Source of the DNA: Nemopilema nomurai | Lineage: Eukaryota; Cnidaria; Scyphozoa; Rhizostomeae; Rhizostomatidae | NCBI GenBank assembly: GCA_003864495.1 | Contig: ML133442.1 | Location: forward strand, 1,367,731 to 1,431,730 | Length of the DNA: 64,000 nucleotides | Reading direction: 5' to 3' | Shown: positions 12,787-25,100 of the stretch, one piece after another | How positions within the stretch are numbered: the stretch's first letter is position 1 | Layout: each line of letters begins with the position of its first letter | Notes under the pieces: model-generated | Database searches by the model: none | What the model saw: the letters and a program-made list of their open reading frames with translations, nothing else | What the model was told of the DNA's origin: nothing | Program-made: the position numbers and the translations under genes

Positions 12787-13785
12787 ATGGCGGACAACCG
12801 CGAGGAACTGTTGCAACGAGCGAGAAAGACGTCGGCGTACTTCTCATCCCTTATAGAGTTGATACCATTAAAGCATTATTTGCAAGAGGATGAAAACATC
12901 GATGGATCGGCGAAAACGAATTTGGAAGCTACGGGGAAAACTGCCAGGGAAGCAAAAAAGGCCTTAGCGAAGAAGGCCAAGATGTTAAAATTGGACCCTG
13001 GTAAGCACAAAAGTATAGCCAATCTTCAGAAGGAAATCGAGCAAAAGGAGAAAGAAATGCACTCTAGTATTGGTAATGGGGACACTGCAACCATAAAACC
13101 AATAAGAGTGAGTGAGATTCAAAGTGTTCCTCTAGAGGATCTGAGAAAGAAACTAGAAGATAAGATACAAGAATTGAGAGGAAAACGAAAAATTAAAGAA
13201 GCCGAAGGCGTAGAAAAAGTGAAGAAGAGAAAGATAGAAAAGCTAGCAAGAAGAGAAAAATTGAAGAAGGAAGCTAAAAACTCAAATACTCTGAAAAGTA
13301 ATGTTGAAAATGAAAAACAAGTTACACAGATTTTAAATGACAAAAAAGAAGTTGTTTTTAGCAAATTTGATTTTGCTGAGAGTTCAGCAAAAAAGAAAAA
13401 GTCGGCGAAAAAGGACATAAAAACACTGCTTAAAATTGCAGAGAAAAGAAAAGCTAATTTAGAGAGTATTGAGAATGAGGATAAGGAAAAAGCATCTGAA
13501 CTGAAGTCAAAAATCAAATGGGACAAAGCATTGAAGCAAGCAGAAGGTATAAAAGTGAAAGATGACCCTAAACTGTTAACAAAAACTTTGAAAAGAAAAA
13601 AGAAGATTAAAGATGCAAGCAAAAAGAAGTGGGAAGAAAGAGTGAACACACAGAAGAAGGTTAAAGAAGATAAACAGAAATTGAGAAAGCAACATCTCAA
13701 GGAAAGGAGAGAGCAAAAAGGAACCAAAGGAGGAAAGGGCAAGAAAAAGGGTAAAAAAGTAAAAAAGCACAAACCAGGATTTTGA
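12787..13785 (+). CDS. SURF6: Surfeit locus protein 6 (nucleolar), 332 aa, single exon
   Basis: An intact, extremely Lys/Glu-rich frame. The C-terminal SURF6 domain is recognisable: V-F-S-K-F-D-F near residue 195, then K-W-D-K-A-L-K-Q-A-E-G-I-K-V-K-D-D near 240-256, L-K-R-K-K-K-I-K-D-A-S-K-K-K-W-E-E-R around 265-285, and a basic Lys/Gly tail ending K-H-K-P-G-F. The family is nucleolar, binds nucleic acid and functions in ribosome biogenesis; human SURF6 is 361 aa. I prefer the ATG at 12787 (A at -3, G at +4, giving M-A-D-N-R-E-E) over the in-frame ATG at 12775. It is single-exon, as is its divergent neighbour MNAT1. A long minus-strand frame across 13119-13772 is a shadow of the purine-rich coding strand. 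Confidence 0.95.
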   Translation: MADNREELLQRARKTSAYFSSLIELIPLKHYLQEDENIDGSAKTNLEATGKTAREAKKALAKKAKMLKLDPGKHKSIANLQKEIEQKEKEMHSSIGNGDTATIKPIRVSEIQSVPLEDLRKKLEDKIQELRGKRKIKEAEGVEKVKKRKIEKLARREKLKKEAKNSNTLKSNVENEKQVTQILNDKKEVVFSKFDFAESSAKKKKSAKKDIKTLLKIAEKRKANLESIENEDKEKASELKSKIKWDKALKQAEGIKVKDDPKLLTKTLKRKKKIKDASKKKWEERVNTQKKVKEDKQKLRKQHLKERREQKGTKGGKGKKKGKKVKKHKPGF

Positions 13786-16700
13786 ACATTCGTGAACCAC
13801 TATTTGAAAGGTGAAAATTGTCTTAAAATTTGTAATATTTCACTTTTACTTTTTTCAATGTTATCTTTGACTCTAAGAATAGAGGTATATAATAGAACCA
13901 AAATTCAGCCATTTTATTGTTCTTGTCGTAAATACCTGACACAATTTCAATATAAAAAACTGAATACTTCAAAACATATAGAATCTTAAGATTGAGTTGA
14001 ACAGATTTCTATATTCTAAATGATATACATGTATCTGATAAAAACTGTTCATTGGTGGTGTTTTGGGAGAAGGAAAAAAGGGGCTTGGAAAATTTTGTTT
14101 GATTGATAATATGGAGCTAGGAAATCTCAAATCACTATAAACAAAATATGAGAAAATTGTTTCTTTCTACATAGATCTTTATCTTACAACAAAGAACTTT
14201 GATCAATTGACTAAGGAAATATGAAATTCTTGAGTATTTAAAACACCAGACGTATCTAGATATCAGCTACATAAGGGAAGGCTGAGTTGCATTAATTTAC
14301 ATGCAAATTCTTGAATACGTCTGACAGAGCATCTCTTTAGAAAACTATAAGAAAATTCTTTAGTCATTTGGTTGATGGCTTTCATCTTCAAACACATAGA
14401 TTTACCCAAAGGATCCAACTAGTATAGCACTGTCAAGAGAAATTTAAATGATGGAAAGTTATAGTGCTCTTGGTGAATGTTGCAGTGAAAGTATTCTCCA
14501 AGCCGTAGTCAGTGTGCCTGACAAACATGTAATCAACTTGATGACAATTTGTGAATGCTCCTCATTTCTATGAAAGCAAAAGAACAATTGGAAACTTTCA
14601 TTCTAGTGGCTTTACCAGATTTTCTACTTCATGACACCATGAATTTTAAACAAGAGCTTGTGAAACTTCAGGAAAACAAATGTGTGATCGCAAAAGCTTA
14701 CTATGTCTTTGATGGTGCTGAACTTGATAGAAAAAGCCAAGCAGAAAATTCCGATACTTGCCTTCTGTGATGATTATGAGTTTGCTGTTTCAATAAATAG
14801 GGGCAAATCTCAAAGAAAATCCAAGATATAATGTGACATGATCTTCATGTGACATGGAATAACCCATTAACATTAGCTGACAAGAAAAAGGTTTAAAGTG
14901 CTAAGCATTTGCTGATGTGATTTGCCAGTGGTCTCGGGTGAAAGTGAATAAATCTGTTAAATATTACAATGAGTAAAATTCTAAAGATCTGATTAAATAA
15001 TTAGACTTCAATTGAGCATCAATTTAAAGCTTTACAAAATTATAACTCTATAGTCAGAGTTAACTTAAACCTAGCGCCAAATCTAATAGTTGCACGACGC
15101 GCATTAGAAGAGCGACGTTTGACTCGATTGAGTGCACGAAAAAGGTGCCGCAGAATCAATTTGGGGCGGCAGAGTCAATTTGGGGCAGCAAGACCAGTCG
15201 CATTATGCTACATCGATCGTCGATTTAAAGGTAAAGCCATAGATTTTGTTCGGTTAAATGTCTGCGACATGATTACCTCAAGACAGGGTTGCAATTCTGA
15301 GTGTATGGTGCTACAGCCATTGGACCTGCGGACTATTTCGCAATCGGGCTTTTATATTCTATATTCTGGCTATATTCTCTTTACTTCGCTTAGTCAACGA
15401 ATGTTCACGAAAAGGCAGCCAGATGCTGCAAGCAGTCTCTTTAAAATGTCGTGCAATATCTTCTACCCTTCAAAGGATGAAACATTGACAAAGGGATTCG
15501 ACAGTCAAGTTGCCATGAAACGTCTTCCAGACTGCCATAGTTTTGCTGAGAGCCTCGCCGAGGTCGAAAAAGGAAGACCCTCATTTAATTGCAATTTAAT
15601 TCTGAAGAAAATGACGCTTTGAAACTGCTAGAGTTTCTTCTATTGGAGAAGATGAAGGGGAAGTCTTCGACAATGTCCTTGGATATCAAACCCTCATTTG
15701 CTTACTGATAGAAAGGGTATCCTTTTAGATTAATGTGCACCAAAAAAGAGCGAGGGCCTGAAAACTACCGAAAATCTATACAATGGACATTTATTATGGA
15801 CATTAAAGAAGCCATGTAGGCATCATCATCATCAACTGTTTAAGTACAAAATCGTACCTTTTTGCTTTGTTACCTTACAAATCTTACTACGTGTACATTC
15901 AAATTACGAAGGGGTGGAGGCTTCGAACAAGTACCCAAATGAAGTCACTGAGAATGTATGACTGCGTACAAGGGAGAGAGGGGTCAAGAATATCAACTTC
16001 TATGCGTACTTACAATCTGAATTACCCCCTTTTAAGTTGGTTGGTGCAATGCCAGTTTCGATAACACCAAAATGCTATCGGTTATGATTCAAAATTCGAA
16101 GTTTATAAAGGTAAGAAAATATCTTGATCAAATGCTTTGTCCTTGTTCTTTGAGAAGCACAACTGCTTCAACTACTACAAGCCCTTCAGGTGGGATAATA
16201 TTTAAGCTTCTTAGAAGAGAAGTGTATGATAAGCTCTCTCCAAGTCGTCATTCTTGTTACTAGATGAGGTTTCCTTCTCGCTGACTTTCTGTTTGTAAGA
16301 TAAATTGTGAACAGATGGAGGGGAAGGTGAATCAAATTGAAACGAATTGAATCTTCACTTCATGGCTGCCTAAGATGCTATAAACTGGAGTTTGCTACAC
16401 TTCAAACATATTTGATTTTCGTACTTAGTATGTCCTCTGTTAGGGCACGTTCCATTCGTTTCACTCAACATTTATGGGTTCTTTCTCTTGGCTCTAGTTA
16501 TCAAATTTATGCTAATGGTCGTGAACTAAAATTTTCACTTTTGAAGCAGGCTCCCGGGTGGTTATTAGAATCGGCTATACTAGATTGCAGAATCAGTTCT
16601 ACAAGAGATGTCATCTTAGCTTGATTTAGCCCAGGGACGCCTGCTGGAGATTAGGGCAGGAGGGCAGTGTTGGTGCCGAGGGCAAATCGTAGAATTTTTC

Positions 16701-17291
16701 CACTAAAATAATCGAAAATTCGTGGGGTGGAGTGGGTGTTGGTACGTTTTAAAATATTGGTATGTTCCACCCATACAATTTTGACACTATTCTCCATACA
16801 AGTGGGTACAAATTGGCCTTATTCGCAACGTTTGGTTTATGAAATTTAAATGATCATGGTGATTTGAATAGTTGGAACTAAGTCTAAATAATCTAAATCT
16901 AAATTAAGTCTAAAAAGTCCGGGGTTGCAGGATCATTAAAGCCCTGTGTGCCGGGCTGTTTGCTTTGTTCCTGACTATTACCTTCATTTTATTACTCACT
17001 GAAAGATTCGGAGAATCCGACGCAAAACTCGACGCTGTTTTGAAAAAAAAATTAACAGTTTCCGGTGTCAACGATCAATAGTATCAGAAAGGAGTTGTCA
17101 TCAACTAGATTTCTATAATGTTATATAATCTTTTCATAGAAGTCGTATATTCAAGGGCAGCTCTTACCCCCTCTGCCCCTCCCGGAGGAGGGCAGGAGGG
17201 GCAGCAGCCCCCCCCAGGGTAGGCGCCCCTGATTAAGCCCATTTTAATTTGATGGCTAAATGATCTCAACTCTAACACTGGATTTCTTACC
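13786..17291. other. Intergenic region, no gene recognised
   Basis: The stretch contains the SURF6 3' UTR and several open frames (longest 15119-15622, 167 codons) without recognisable domains, splice context or codon structure. At 15150-15190 the sequence GAGTCAATTTGGGGCAGC is nearly repeated in tandem. Around 17155-17225 there is a strongly G/C-biased stretch with long C runs just before the Penelope relic. Confidence 0.5.
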
Positions 17292-18075
17292 AGTGTATAT
17301 CGCAAGTCCACTTTTACCGGTCAGTATATACGCTGGAATTCATTTTCCCCAAAACAACGCAAAGTCAACCTTGTCAAAACATTAGTACATTGGGCACTTA
17401 TGATCTGCTCGAAATCTAAGCTGCACGCTGAACTGGAAAAACTCAAAACGATCTTCCTGGACAACGGCTATCCAGAAGACGTCATTTTTTCTTATACTAA
17501 GAAGAAGATCGCAAGTTTTTCGGCTGCTCAAAAGTTTGGTCCGCAAAAGTGCCCAGTTTAATTGAAACTACCATGGATTGGTAACACTTCTTTGCGATTC
17601 GAGAGTCAGATTAGGCAAGCCATAACCAAAGGTTTCTTTGCTGTCAATCCTCGGATTGTTTACAGCACTAGGAAAGCCCTTCCATCCATTCAAAAGGATT
17701 GCGTTCCTACCAACCAAAAAAGTTCCGTCATTTATGAATTTACGTGCCAGTGTGATTCTGGCTACGCAGGACGCACATAGGATAAAACAGCATGTTCCTT
17801 CCAACATAAGAAACAAAATTGCCCCTCAAAGAGAACAGCCTCCTCGCTCTTGTAGGTCTAGAAACACTGTTAAAACAAGTGATTCTGCCATCGGTCAACA
17901 CCTTTTGGACAACCCAGATTGTGCAAAACTCTATAATGACGACATGTTTCGGATAATTGGCAGAGCCCGGTCGTCCTTCCATCTAGCAGTTTTGGAGTCG
18001 ATCTACATAAAGACGAAAAAGCCGCCATTGTGTAGACAGAAGGGGTTCGTTTTCTCTCTTGGACTCCATTGGTAA
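17292..18075 (+). pseudogene. Penelope-like retroelement relic (RT thumb end plus GIY-YIG endonuclease)
   Basis: The + strand frame from 17292 reads S-V-Y-R-K-S-T-F-T-G-Q-Y-I-R-W, the conserved region after the RT catalytic domain of Penelope-like or related GIY-YIG retroelements. It continues with A-L-M-I-C-S-K-S and D-N-G-Y-P-E-D-V-I. A TAA at 17559 interrupts the frame in place of the usual Tyr codon before L-K-L-P-W-I-G. The same frame then enters the endonuclease (I-Y-E-F-T-C-Q-C-D-S-G-Y-A-G-R-T) and meets a second break near 17778. The next frame carries the remainder (D-S-A-I-G-Q-H-L-L-D-N, then A-R-S-S-F-H-L, ending near 18075). The catalytic RT core is missing, so this is a 5'-truncated dead copy. 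I do not reconstruct it. Confidence 0.82.
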
Positions 18076-19166
18076 TTTTTCCTTAGGCTCGCGGCGGTCA
18101 ACTATACCAGTCTTGTGCTTGCGTCTTTCTGATTGGCTTATTTCGATCCACAACTGGGTATATATTTTCAATCGTGTTTTTCGGAACCTTATTCTGACGT
18201 TTTATGCTCTGAGGAGTGTCAGACGAAAAAGCTTTAGTATGACGTAAAATGTTTGCTTTTTTCAAAGCCATTTTCAAATTCTGTACCACAAAACTGTTCA
18301 AATCTCAACTCTGGCAGTTGCATAGAACTCTAGCAAAAATGCACCACTCAAACCACAACATAGCTCGACATAGCATGCCATTCTTATTACCTAATATAAG
18401 TCCAGCGAGCTCGTTGTCCCTATCAAGCCAAGATCTGAAGGTTCCGAATACCTCAACCTCGCTAAAAATATTAGAAGGAATCCAGCCATGTATCATAGCT
18501 TGCTTGGTCACTATGCCTCTTCTTCCTCGTTTTCCGCTGGAGTCTCGCCTGATCAACAACCTCGTCATTGCGTTGCTCAGTAAAAACCGCCAATGGGTTG
18601 TTCATATTCCACAATTCAAGCACTAACAACTTCTCGAAAATACTATTCTTGCGGTTCTTTCCTAGCCTGCATGGAGTTGAAATTTTTAGAGTCTGCTCAC
18701 AGGCTACTCGTTTCCCGCAATAATGACAAGGGGGCATTCAATAATTGCGCAGCTTTTTTACATTTTAGGCATGCACAAAATTGCATCCCAGTTCTTCATA
18801 ACATTTTATGGTGCTGTTATTCTTAGGCTTTGCAATGTATAATATTATGGACAAAAAGTGTGGCCCTCGTGTGTGACCAAATCAGCCTCTTTCTGATGAG
18901 AACCGGCTGCATATTCAAAATGGCCGCGATCTAGGCAGTATCATTTTACTTGTGACTATGTTTAACTGCTGATACCCTGCAAAGGGGTAATGAAATAGAA
19001 GGTTCAACTCTCACAGAAAATTCGTGTTGATCTCTTTCTTGACATGTTGAAATGTCCGTGATTATCAACCCAGCTTAGTAACTGCCTAACGTTGCTTCAG
19101 AACCTATAGGCAATTAAGAAATCTGGTAGTCCTTCGTTCGCCATTATTTAATTTACTAAGCGTAAA
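18076..19166. other. Element 3' flank and ABCB7 upstream region
   Basis: The first ~180 bp may be the untranslated 3' part of the Penelope-like relic. The rest shows no recognisable gene and leads into the ABCB7 start codon at 19167. Promoter elements could not be identified. Confidence 0.4.
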
Positions 19167-22100
19167 ATGGCATTTAGACTGATCAAAATAGCTAACCAAG
19201 TACCAACAACGCGGATATTGTATAGAAAAAGTTTGAGTACCAGCAACTTTGGTGCCTTGGCTGCTGGAAATGGATGTGGATGCTTAGACTTCAGAAAGCA
19301 ATCCAACTTGAAGCATGATTTTAGAAGTGGGTGTAATTTTAACAAATGTAAACACACTGATGCCAAGATTAGTGGCAGGAAGAATCCGGTCATGCAGTCC
19401 CAGGTAAAGATCTTTCATTTATCTATTTTGATTTCCTTTGCCAGGTCAGAATGTCATTATATGCATTTTCGAATTCCGGAAGAATTTTAATAATTCGAGG
19501 CATTTTATGTAGACAATGTATGTAATTATTATAAATCAATTTACCATCAAAAAGTATTTTCCCTAAATTTATGAAAGTGAAGTATATAACTTTGGTTATC
19601 TTCATGTTAAAGATTTTTCCACACAAAATATTTCTGTTATTATACCAGGGAAGGTGTTTAGTCGTTTTTGATTACACTGATGATGTTTCTACTTCCTGAT
19701 AATTGTAAATTCTAGATTTGCCACTAGGGCCCATGATCTATCATTTGATTTTCCTAATATTGGCCTGCTATTATTCTGCTGTTACCATACAATTCTGTCC
19801 TGCTATTGTCAGGAATTCATGATCTTATCTTCTTTGCAACCTATCCAGAGGTCTTTATCTAGGTCAGCTGCCAGTTGAACTGCAGCTGTTATTCCCAAAC
19901 CAGTACAATTCAGTTTGTACTAAAAAAAACTTGTAAATAACGAAATTAAATTGCAATAACAAAAAACTTTCCTATGACATACATAAGAGGATGCTTTGAT
20001 CTTAAAGTACTTTGTATTTTGTATTTGTATTTGTTTCTACCTTGCAACCGAAGGTAGTTTTAGGACACTGAGAAGCTTAAGCTTATCAAGCAGTGTCCTG
20101 GTCCTTCCTCTCAATGTGACCACACCTCGTGATTCCTTAGGCCTGGAATTACAGAGAGCTGGCAACTCTTATCACTCTGCGTACAAGTTTGGTCACGCCA
20201 GGGACTCGACCCACGGCCCCTTGGGTCCGTAGTCAGCACCTCTAACCACTGAGCCATCCTCCCACTCAACCATAGAAAATATAGTACTGACCATAGAAAA
20301 TAGAGTTATGGCTCTAAATTTGATTAAAAAAGGGCTGCCTCACTTAGTATATTGCTTGATGTCACACAGACACTTTAAAATTGGTTTTATGCAAGCTCTT
20401 TTTTATTCTAGCAAGTAAGTTGTAGAATTAAGTATTTTCTTTTCCAAGGAACAACTTCAAGAGGCAGAAAAGAGGTCTCTACATAGTAGTCCAGCTGGAA
20501 TAACCAACTCCACAATGAAAAACAAATTAAATGCCCTACCAATAGTCAGAACAATGGTTGGATATGTTTGGCCATCCGATCAGCCTGCTTTGAAAGCAAG
20601 GGTTGTAGCTGCTCTAGGTCTTTTGCTGGGGGCAAAGGTAGGCCTCGAGATTTTAAACATAAATTTCCTTTAGATATAAAATAAGTTTACATAAAATTTG
20701 TGTTCCAAGAATTGATTTTCGTTGCAGTGATGTAGATTTTCTTGGCAAATAGAAAACTGGTATGCTACTCACTAAAATTTAAACAAAATTTTATTTACAA
20801 ATACAAACACCAAGCAAATGAATTATGCAATATCACAAATAGAATGATTTCAGATTTATTTTGGAATTATGAATAAACCATCTGATTGTTTTTTGTAAAT
20901 CATTTTGCTCAATGTTTATCTATTTTTGACTGTGTTGTTGTGAAAGAGCAATGCTTAGGAAGATGTGCTTTATATAGTAAGGCTGAAAAACATAGCCATT
21001 TTATATAGAGTCTATGCATGTTTAGTTTGGGCATCTAATCTAGAATCTTTCAAAGTTAGTTAATATGTTCAATTTAATGCATACATTGCTATCTGAACTA
21101 TCTATTCAACAGCTTCTGAATGTTCAAGTGCCTTTTTTATTCAAACATACTGTTGATTACCTCAATGATGCACCTCTTGTGATATCTGATGTCGAGACAG
21201 CAGCTGTTAGCATGGTTACCATCTTGGTACTTGGTTGTGAGTATTGCCTAGATGATATGTAGGAAGTTGTTTGACCAGAGGTTGGCCAGATAGGAGAATG
21301 TTTGAGTATTGACATGAGATATGGAGCAAAATTTTTGATTTGGTTAAGATTTTGCATGAGATGCAATAGCAGACTAATTCCAAACAAATATCCACCCTCA
21401 TTAATGTTTTGGCTAGCTTTATGTTGAAATGTGTCATCCATTTTCAATCATATTTATTTGTTATCTTTTTTTCCCTGTAAGGAACTATTTGCATTAAATA
21501 CAATCTTTATGATTATTTTTGGGCACTCTCTGTGATTTTTCGTAAAAAATTCTGTTGCCTATTACACTTTCTTTTAAATGCAATCCATGCAGATATAATA
21601 CTTTCTCTAATACAATCTTTTTAAAACAAGTGCTTCATACAACTGACCAGTAATAGTCTACTGAAGTAAACCTCTGCTATTCTCATTACCATTTAATGTA
21701 GTCTCAATTGGTTTTGTCAAGGGATTGCTTCATTTTCTGTCATGATCAGGAAATCCATTGTCCCCTGTTTCTAAAAACATCATTTTTTATTGTCCCCAAA
21801 ATTAACTTCATTTGACATTCAAGTCATTTTCAAGTTGAAGAATTGTTAATTCTTAAATTTTGTTAAACTCAACAATGTTACAATATTAATAAATTATCTC
21901 ATTGCTAGATGCCTTGTGCATTTCAAGTAGTTTCTGATTTGTTTAAATAGTATGAGCTACACAATTTTTTGTTTTAGACCTGCACTTCTTGCAAGATAGA
22001 TTAATATATAATTTGAAGTATGTTTCGGGCTAGTACCCTTTCTACTTTAATGCACTCTAAAGTCACTTTAGAATGATTTTCAATCAAATTTAGGGTGACT

Positions 22101-25100
22101 TTCAACATCTTTTTTTGCTAGATGGAACAGCTAGGGCAGGAGCATCTTTGTTTAATGAACTACGAAATGCCGTCTTCGCCAAAGTTGCCCAACACTCAAT
22201 TCGAAAAATGGCAATGACTACATTTCTACACCTGCACTCGTTGGATTTAAGTTATCATTTGGGCAGGAAAACAGGGATGCTTTCAAAGGCCATCGATAGA
22301 GGAACAAGGTTAAGATTTTGACTAATTATGAAAGTACAACAATTTTAATAAAATATGCAAATCAGGTCTGGCTGCTATCTAGATGCAAGTTTGCTTGGTG
22401 CTAGATTTTCCTTTTGTGTAAGGTCCTAAGGGCATTATTTTAATTTTGCAATTTGGAAGAGTACAATAGCTAACTTCTTTCTAATTTAGGCATGGTTGCT
22501 CTTTTTCTGATTGCCATTATAGTCTAAAGATTTATTTTAATTGATTGCTCTTCGTAACAAAAAGCACTGCCTAAGTTTTTAATACAAAAATTTATTTTGA
22601 TCTTTGTCAAAGCATGCCCAATGAAAAAATCCTGTCCTGTAAAAACCTTTGACGTGTTTCGGAAGCAGTAGATTCCCTATAATAACATGTTTCTCTTCTC
22701 TTTCAGGGGTATCAGCTTCTTTCTCAGTGCTCTTGTATTCAACATTGTTCCCACAATCTTTGAAGTCAGTCTTGTCAGTGGCATACTGGTAATGTAAAGT
22801 TGTTGTTGTTGTTGTCTTTGTTGTTGTTGTTGTTGTTGTTGTAAGGCTATTGTTGGTCTATGGTATTATTGAAATAAAAGTTAACAAGAATTGAAGGCAA
22901 AAAGGACCTTGTCTTAGCTGTCTGCCACTCTATTTTTTATTAAGTTCACAAGAATTATAATCAAAGTTTTTGTTGGTTGCAGTAAGTCTCTCTTCTCCAA
23001 TTTTGTTTAATGTTCTACGTAAGAAACGCATCATGGGTCTCACGTTGATACATGACGTGGCTGTTGGAAACAGCGACTCTTTGTCCCAGAAATGTCTGCA
23101 ATTCCGGTAATCCAAAATAACTTGACGTATTCAACATCCTCTTTACAAAGCAACTGAGAGTAAACATTGAAGTTAATGATTTGTTTTCCATGGGCATAAT
23201 GCGAATGGAAATAACGTCAACATCCAACGCTACATGCGATCAGCAGTTCAAATTTAATAATTTAGATGTTACCAATTGGTCGCTACCAGACGATACAATT
23301 GTTCCTAGTTATCATGATTGTTTACAGGCTGAGTAATTTTCGACATTTTTAGGCATGGAAATGTGGCTTTCCCTTCGCTGTGACTAGCCTCAGTTGCATT
23401 GCCGGCTATGCAGCCTTTACACTTCTCTTCACGCAATGGAGGTCAGCACTTTGAATCTTGTTCTACATTTTGACACAAATTCTTTATTTCTGATTTAGTT
23501 GTTTTGTGTATATTTTATTCTTTATGTGTGTTCCATCAAGTCATTCTTTACCTTATTTTGCAAATAAAACATTTGTTCCCACATTTGTTGACTTGACCTT
23601 TAAATATTCCAACCCTTTTTAGCGGATTTTATCAAATTAAATTTCTTGCTTCTGTTGTAAACTTGTGATTTTTCTTGTTTTTAATAATCGCTCTGTTTTG
23701 TTATAGAACTAAGTTTCGTATTCAGATGAACAAAGCTGATAACGAGGCTGGAACAAAAGCAATCGACTCGCTAATTAACTATGAAACCGTAAAGGTAAGC
23801 CGTGGAAGTTTGATCTTTTGAGTCTTAACATTGTTCTTATTTAGGAGAAGCCATTATTGAAGAGGTTTATTTGCTTCATGTAGTGAATCTAGTAGAAAAT
23901 AAAAGCAAACACCTAATCCTATCAATGTGGATTGTTTGGTAGCCATTTTGTTTTATCATTTAACCGTTCTCATTCTCATGCTAATGGTCAGCTTGTACGC
24001 TGAGTTATTGTTGATGTCACCCTCAAAACCCGCACATGCACACACGTACTGAGAGGATTGAAGCAAGCTTTCTTTTTAGAACTATTTTTCATCCTAATGC
24101 TTTCTATTCTTACCTTTTACTTTATTTCTCCGTTTTATCTCGAAGCCTTTCTCGACCTAAGCCTTTCCACTGTCATTTTTTGCTTTCATTTTGTGCCTAG
24201 CTTCTTCAGCCATAGAACCCTTAACATAGGTGCTAAATATGTATTTAACCATTTTGTACTTCAATTTCAGTCCGGTTGACATCTGCCCTAGTAAATCGAA
24301 ACATTTTGAGCCTTCTTTGAAGGTTCTAGATCATTTACTACGAGACAAAGGTATATGTGCTTATATATGACAACCACTAATAATCCAGGCTAAATGTTTC
24401 TTGAAAGACATTTTACATCTTCAAGATGTTGTTTCAGCTTGATGTACAAGGTTGCTATTTGTTTCAGTATTTCAACAACGAGCATTTTGAAGCGGCTCAA
24501 TACGGCAAGTTGCTGAAAAGGTACAATGACGCATCCCTGAAGACAACCACCAGCCTGGCTGCACTTAACTTTGGCCAAAATGCGATCTTTTCAACTGCAT
24601 TGACAGGGATTATGCTTCTTGCTAGCCAAGGAATCATGAACGGCAAGTTTCAAACGATTCACCCAGCGTAAATTAGGGCCAACATGTATTTTGTGCGACG
24701 CTTCCATTTGTCACTAACTCAATACCCTTTCTGGCTTTTGGAATGTCGTCCAGAAATGCTTTAAATAGAAGCGAATTTTGATCATTCACCTTATTTTGAT
24801 ATTAGATGCGAAAATTCCTTATAGATTTAGATACCGTTTTTTATCGAAACTGATACATTCAATGCTCGCAATGTAATTCTCCTCGTTTCGTAACAATCTG
24901 CCGAAGTCCATTTGTTGGAGCTTTGTCTTATGAGCGATTGCGTAACTCAATCTGCTTTACCATTCTAGGAACAATGACGGTTGGTGATCTGGTTCTGGTG
25001 AACGGCCTCCTCTTCCAGCTTTCTGTACCATTGAATTTCTTGGGCTCTGTTTATCGTGATTTGAGACAAGCTCTAGTCGACATGCAAAACATGTTTGATC

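Noticed and set aside
13119..13772. 217-codon minus-strand open frame
   Set aside because: It is the Phe/Leu/Ser-rich shadow of the Lys/Glu-rich SURF6 coding strand.
15119..15622. 167-codon open frame between SURF6 and the Penelope relic
   Set aside because: No recognisable domain, no good start context, and no splice partners; composition looks random.
20190..20262. Possible tRNA gene on the minus strand
   Set aside because: A- and B-box motifs are present, but the 5' and 3' ends do not form an acceptor stem; better explained as a SINE head.
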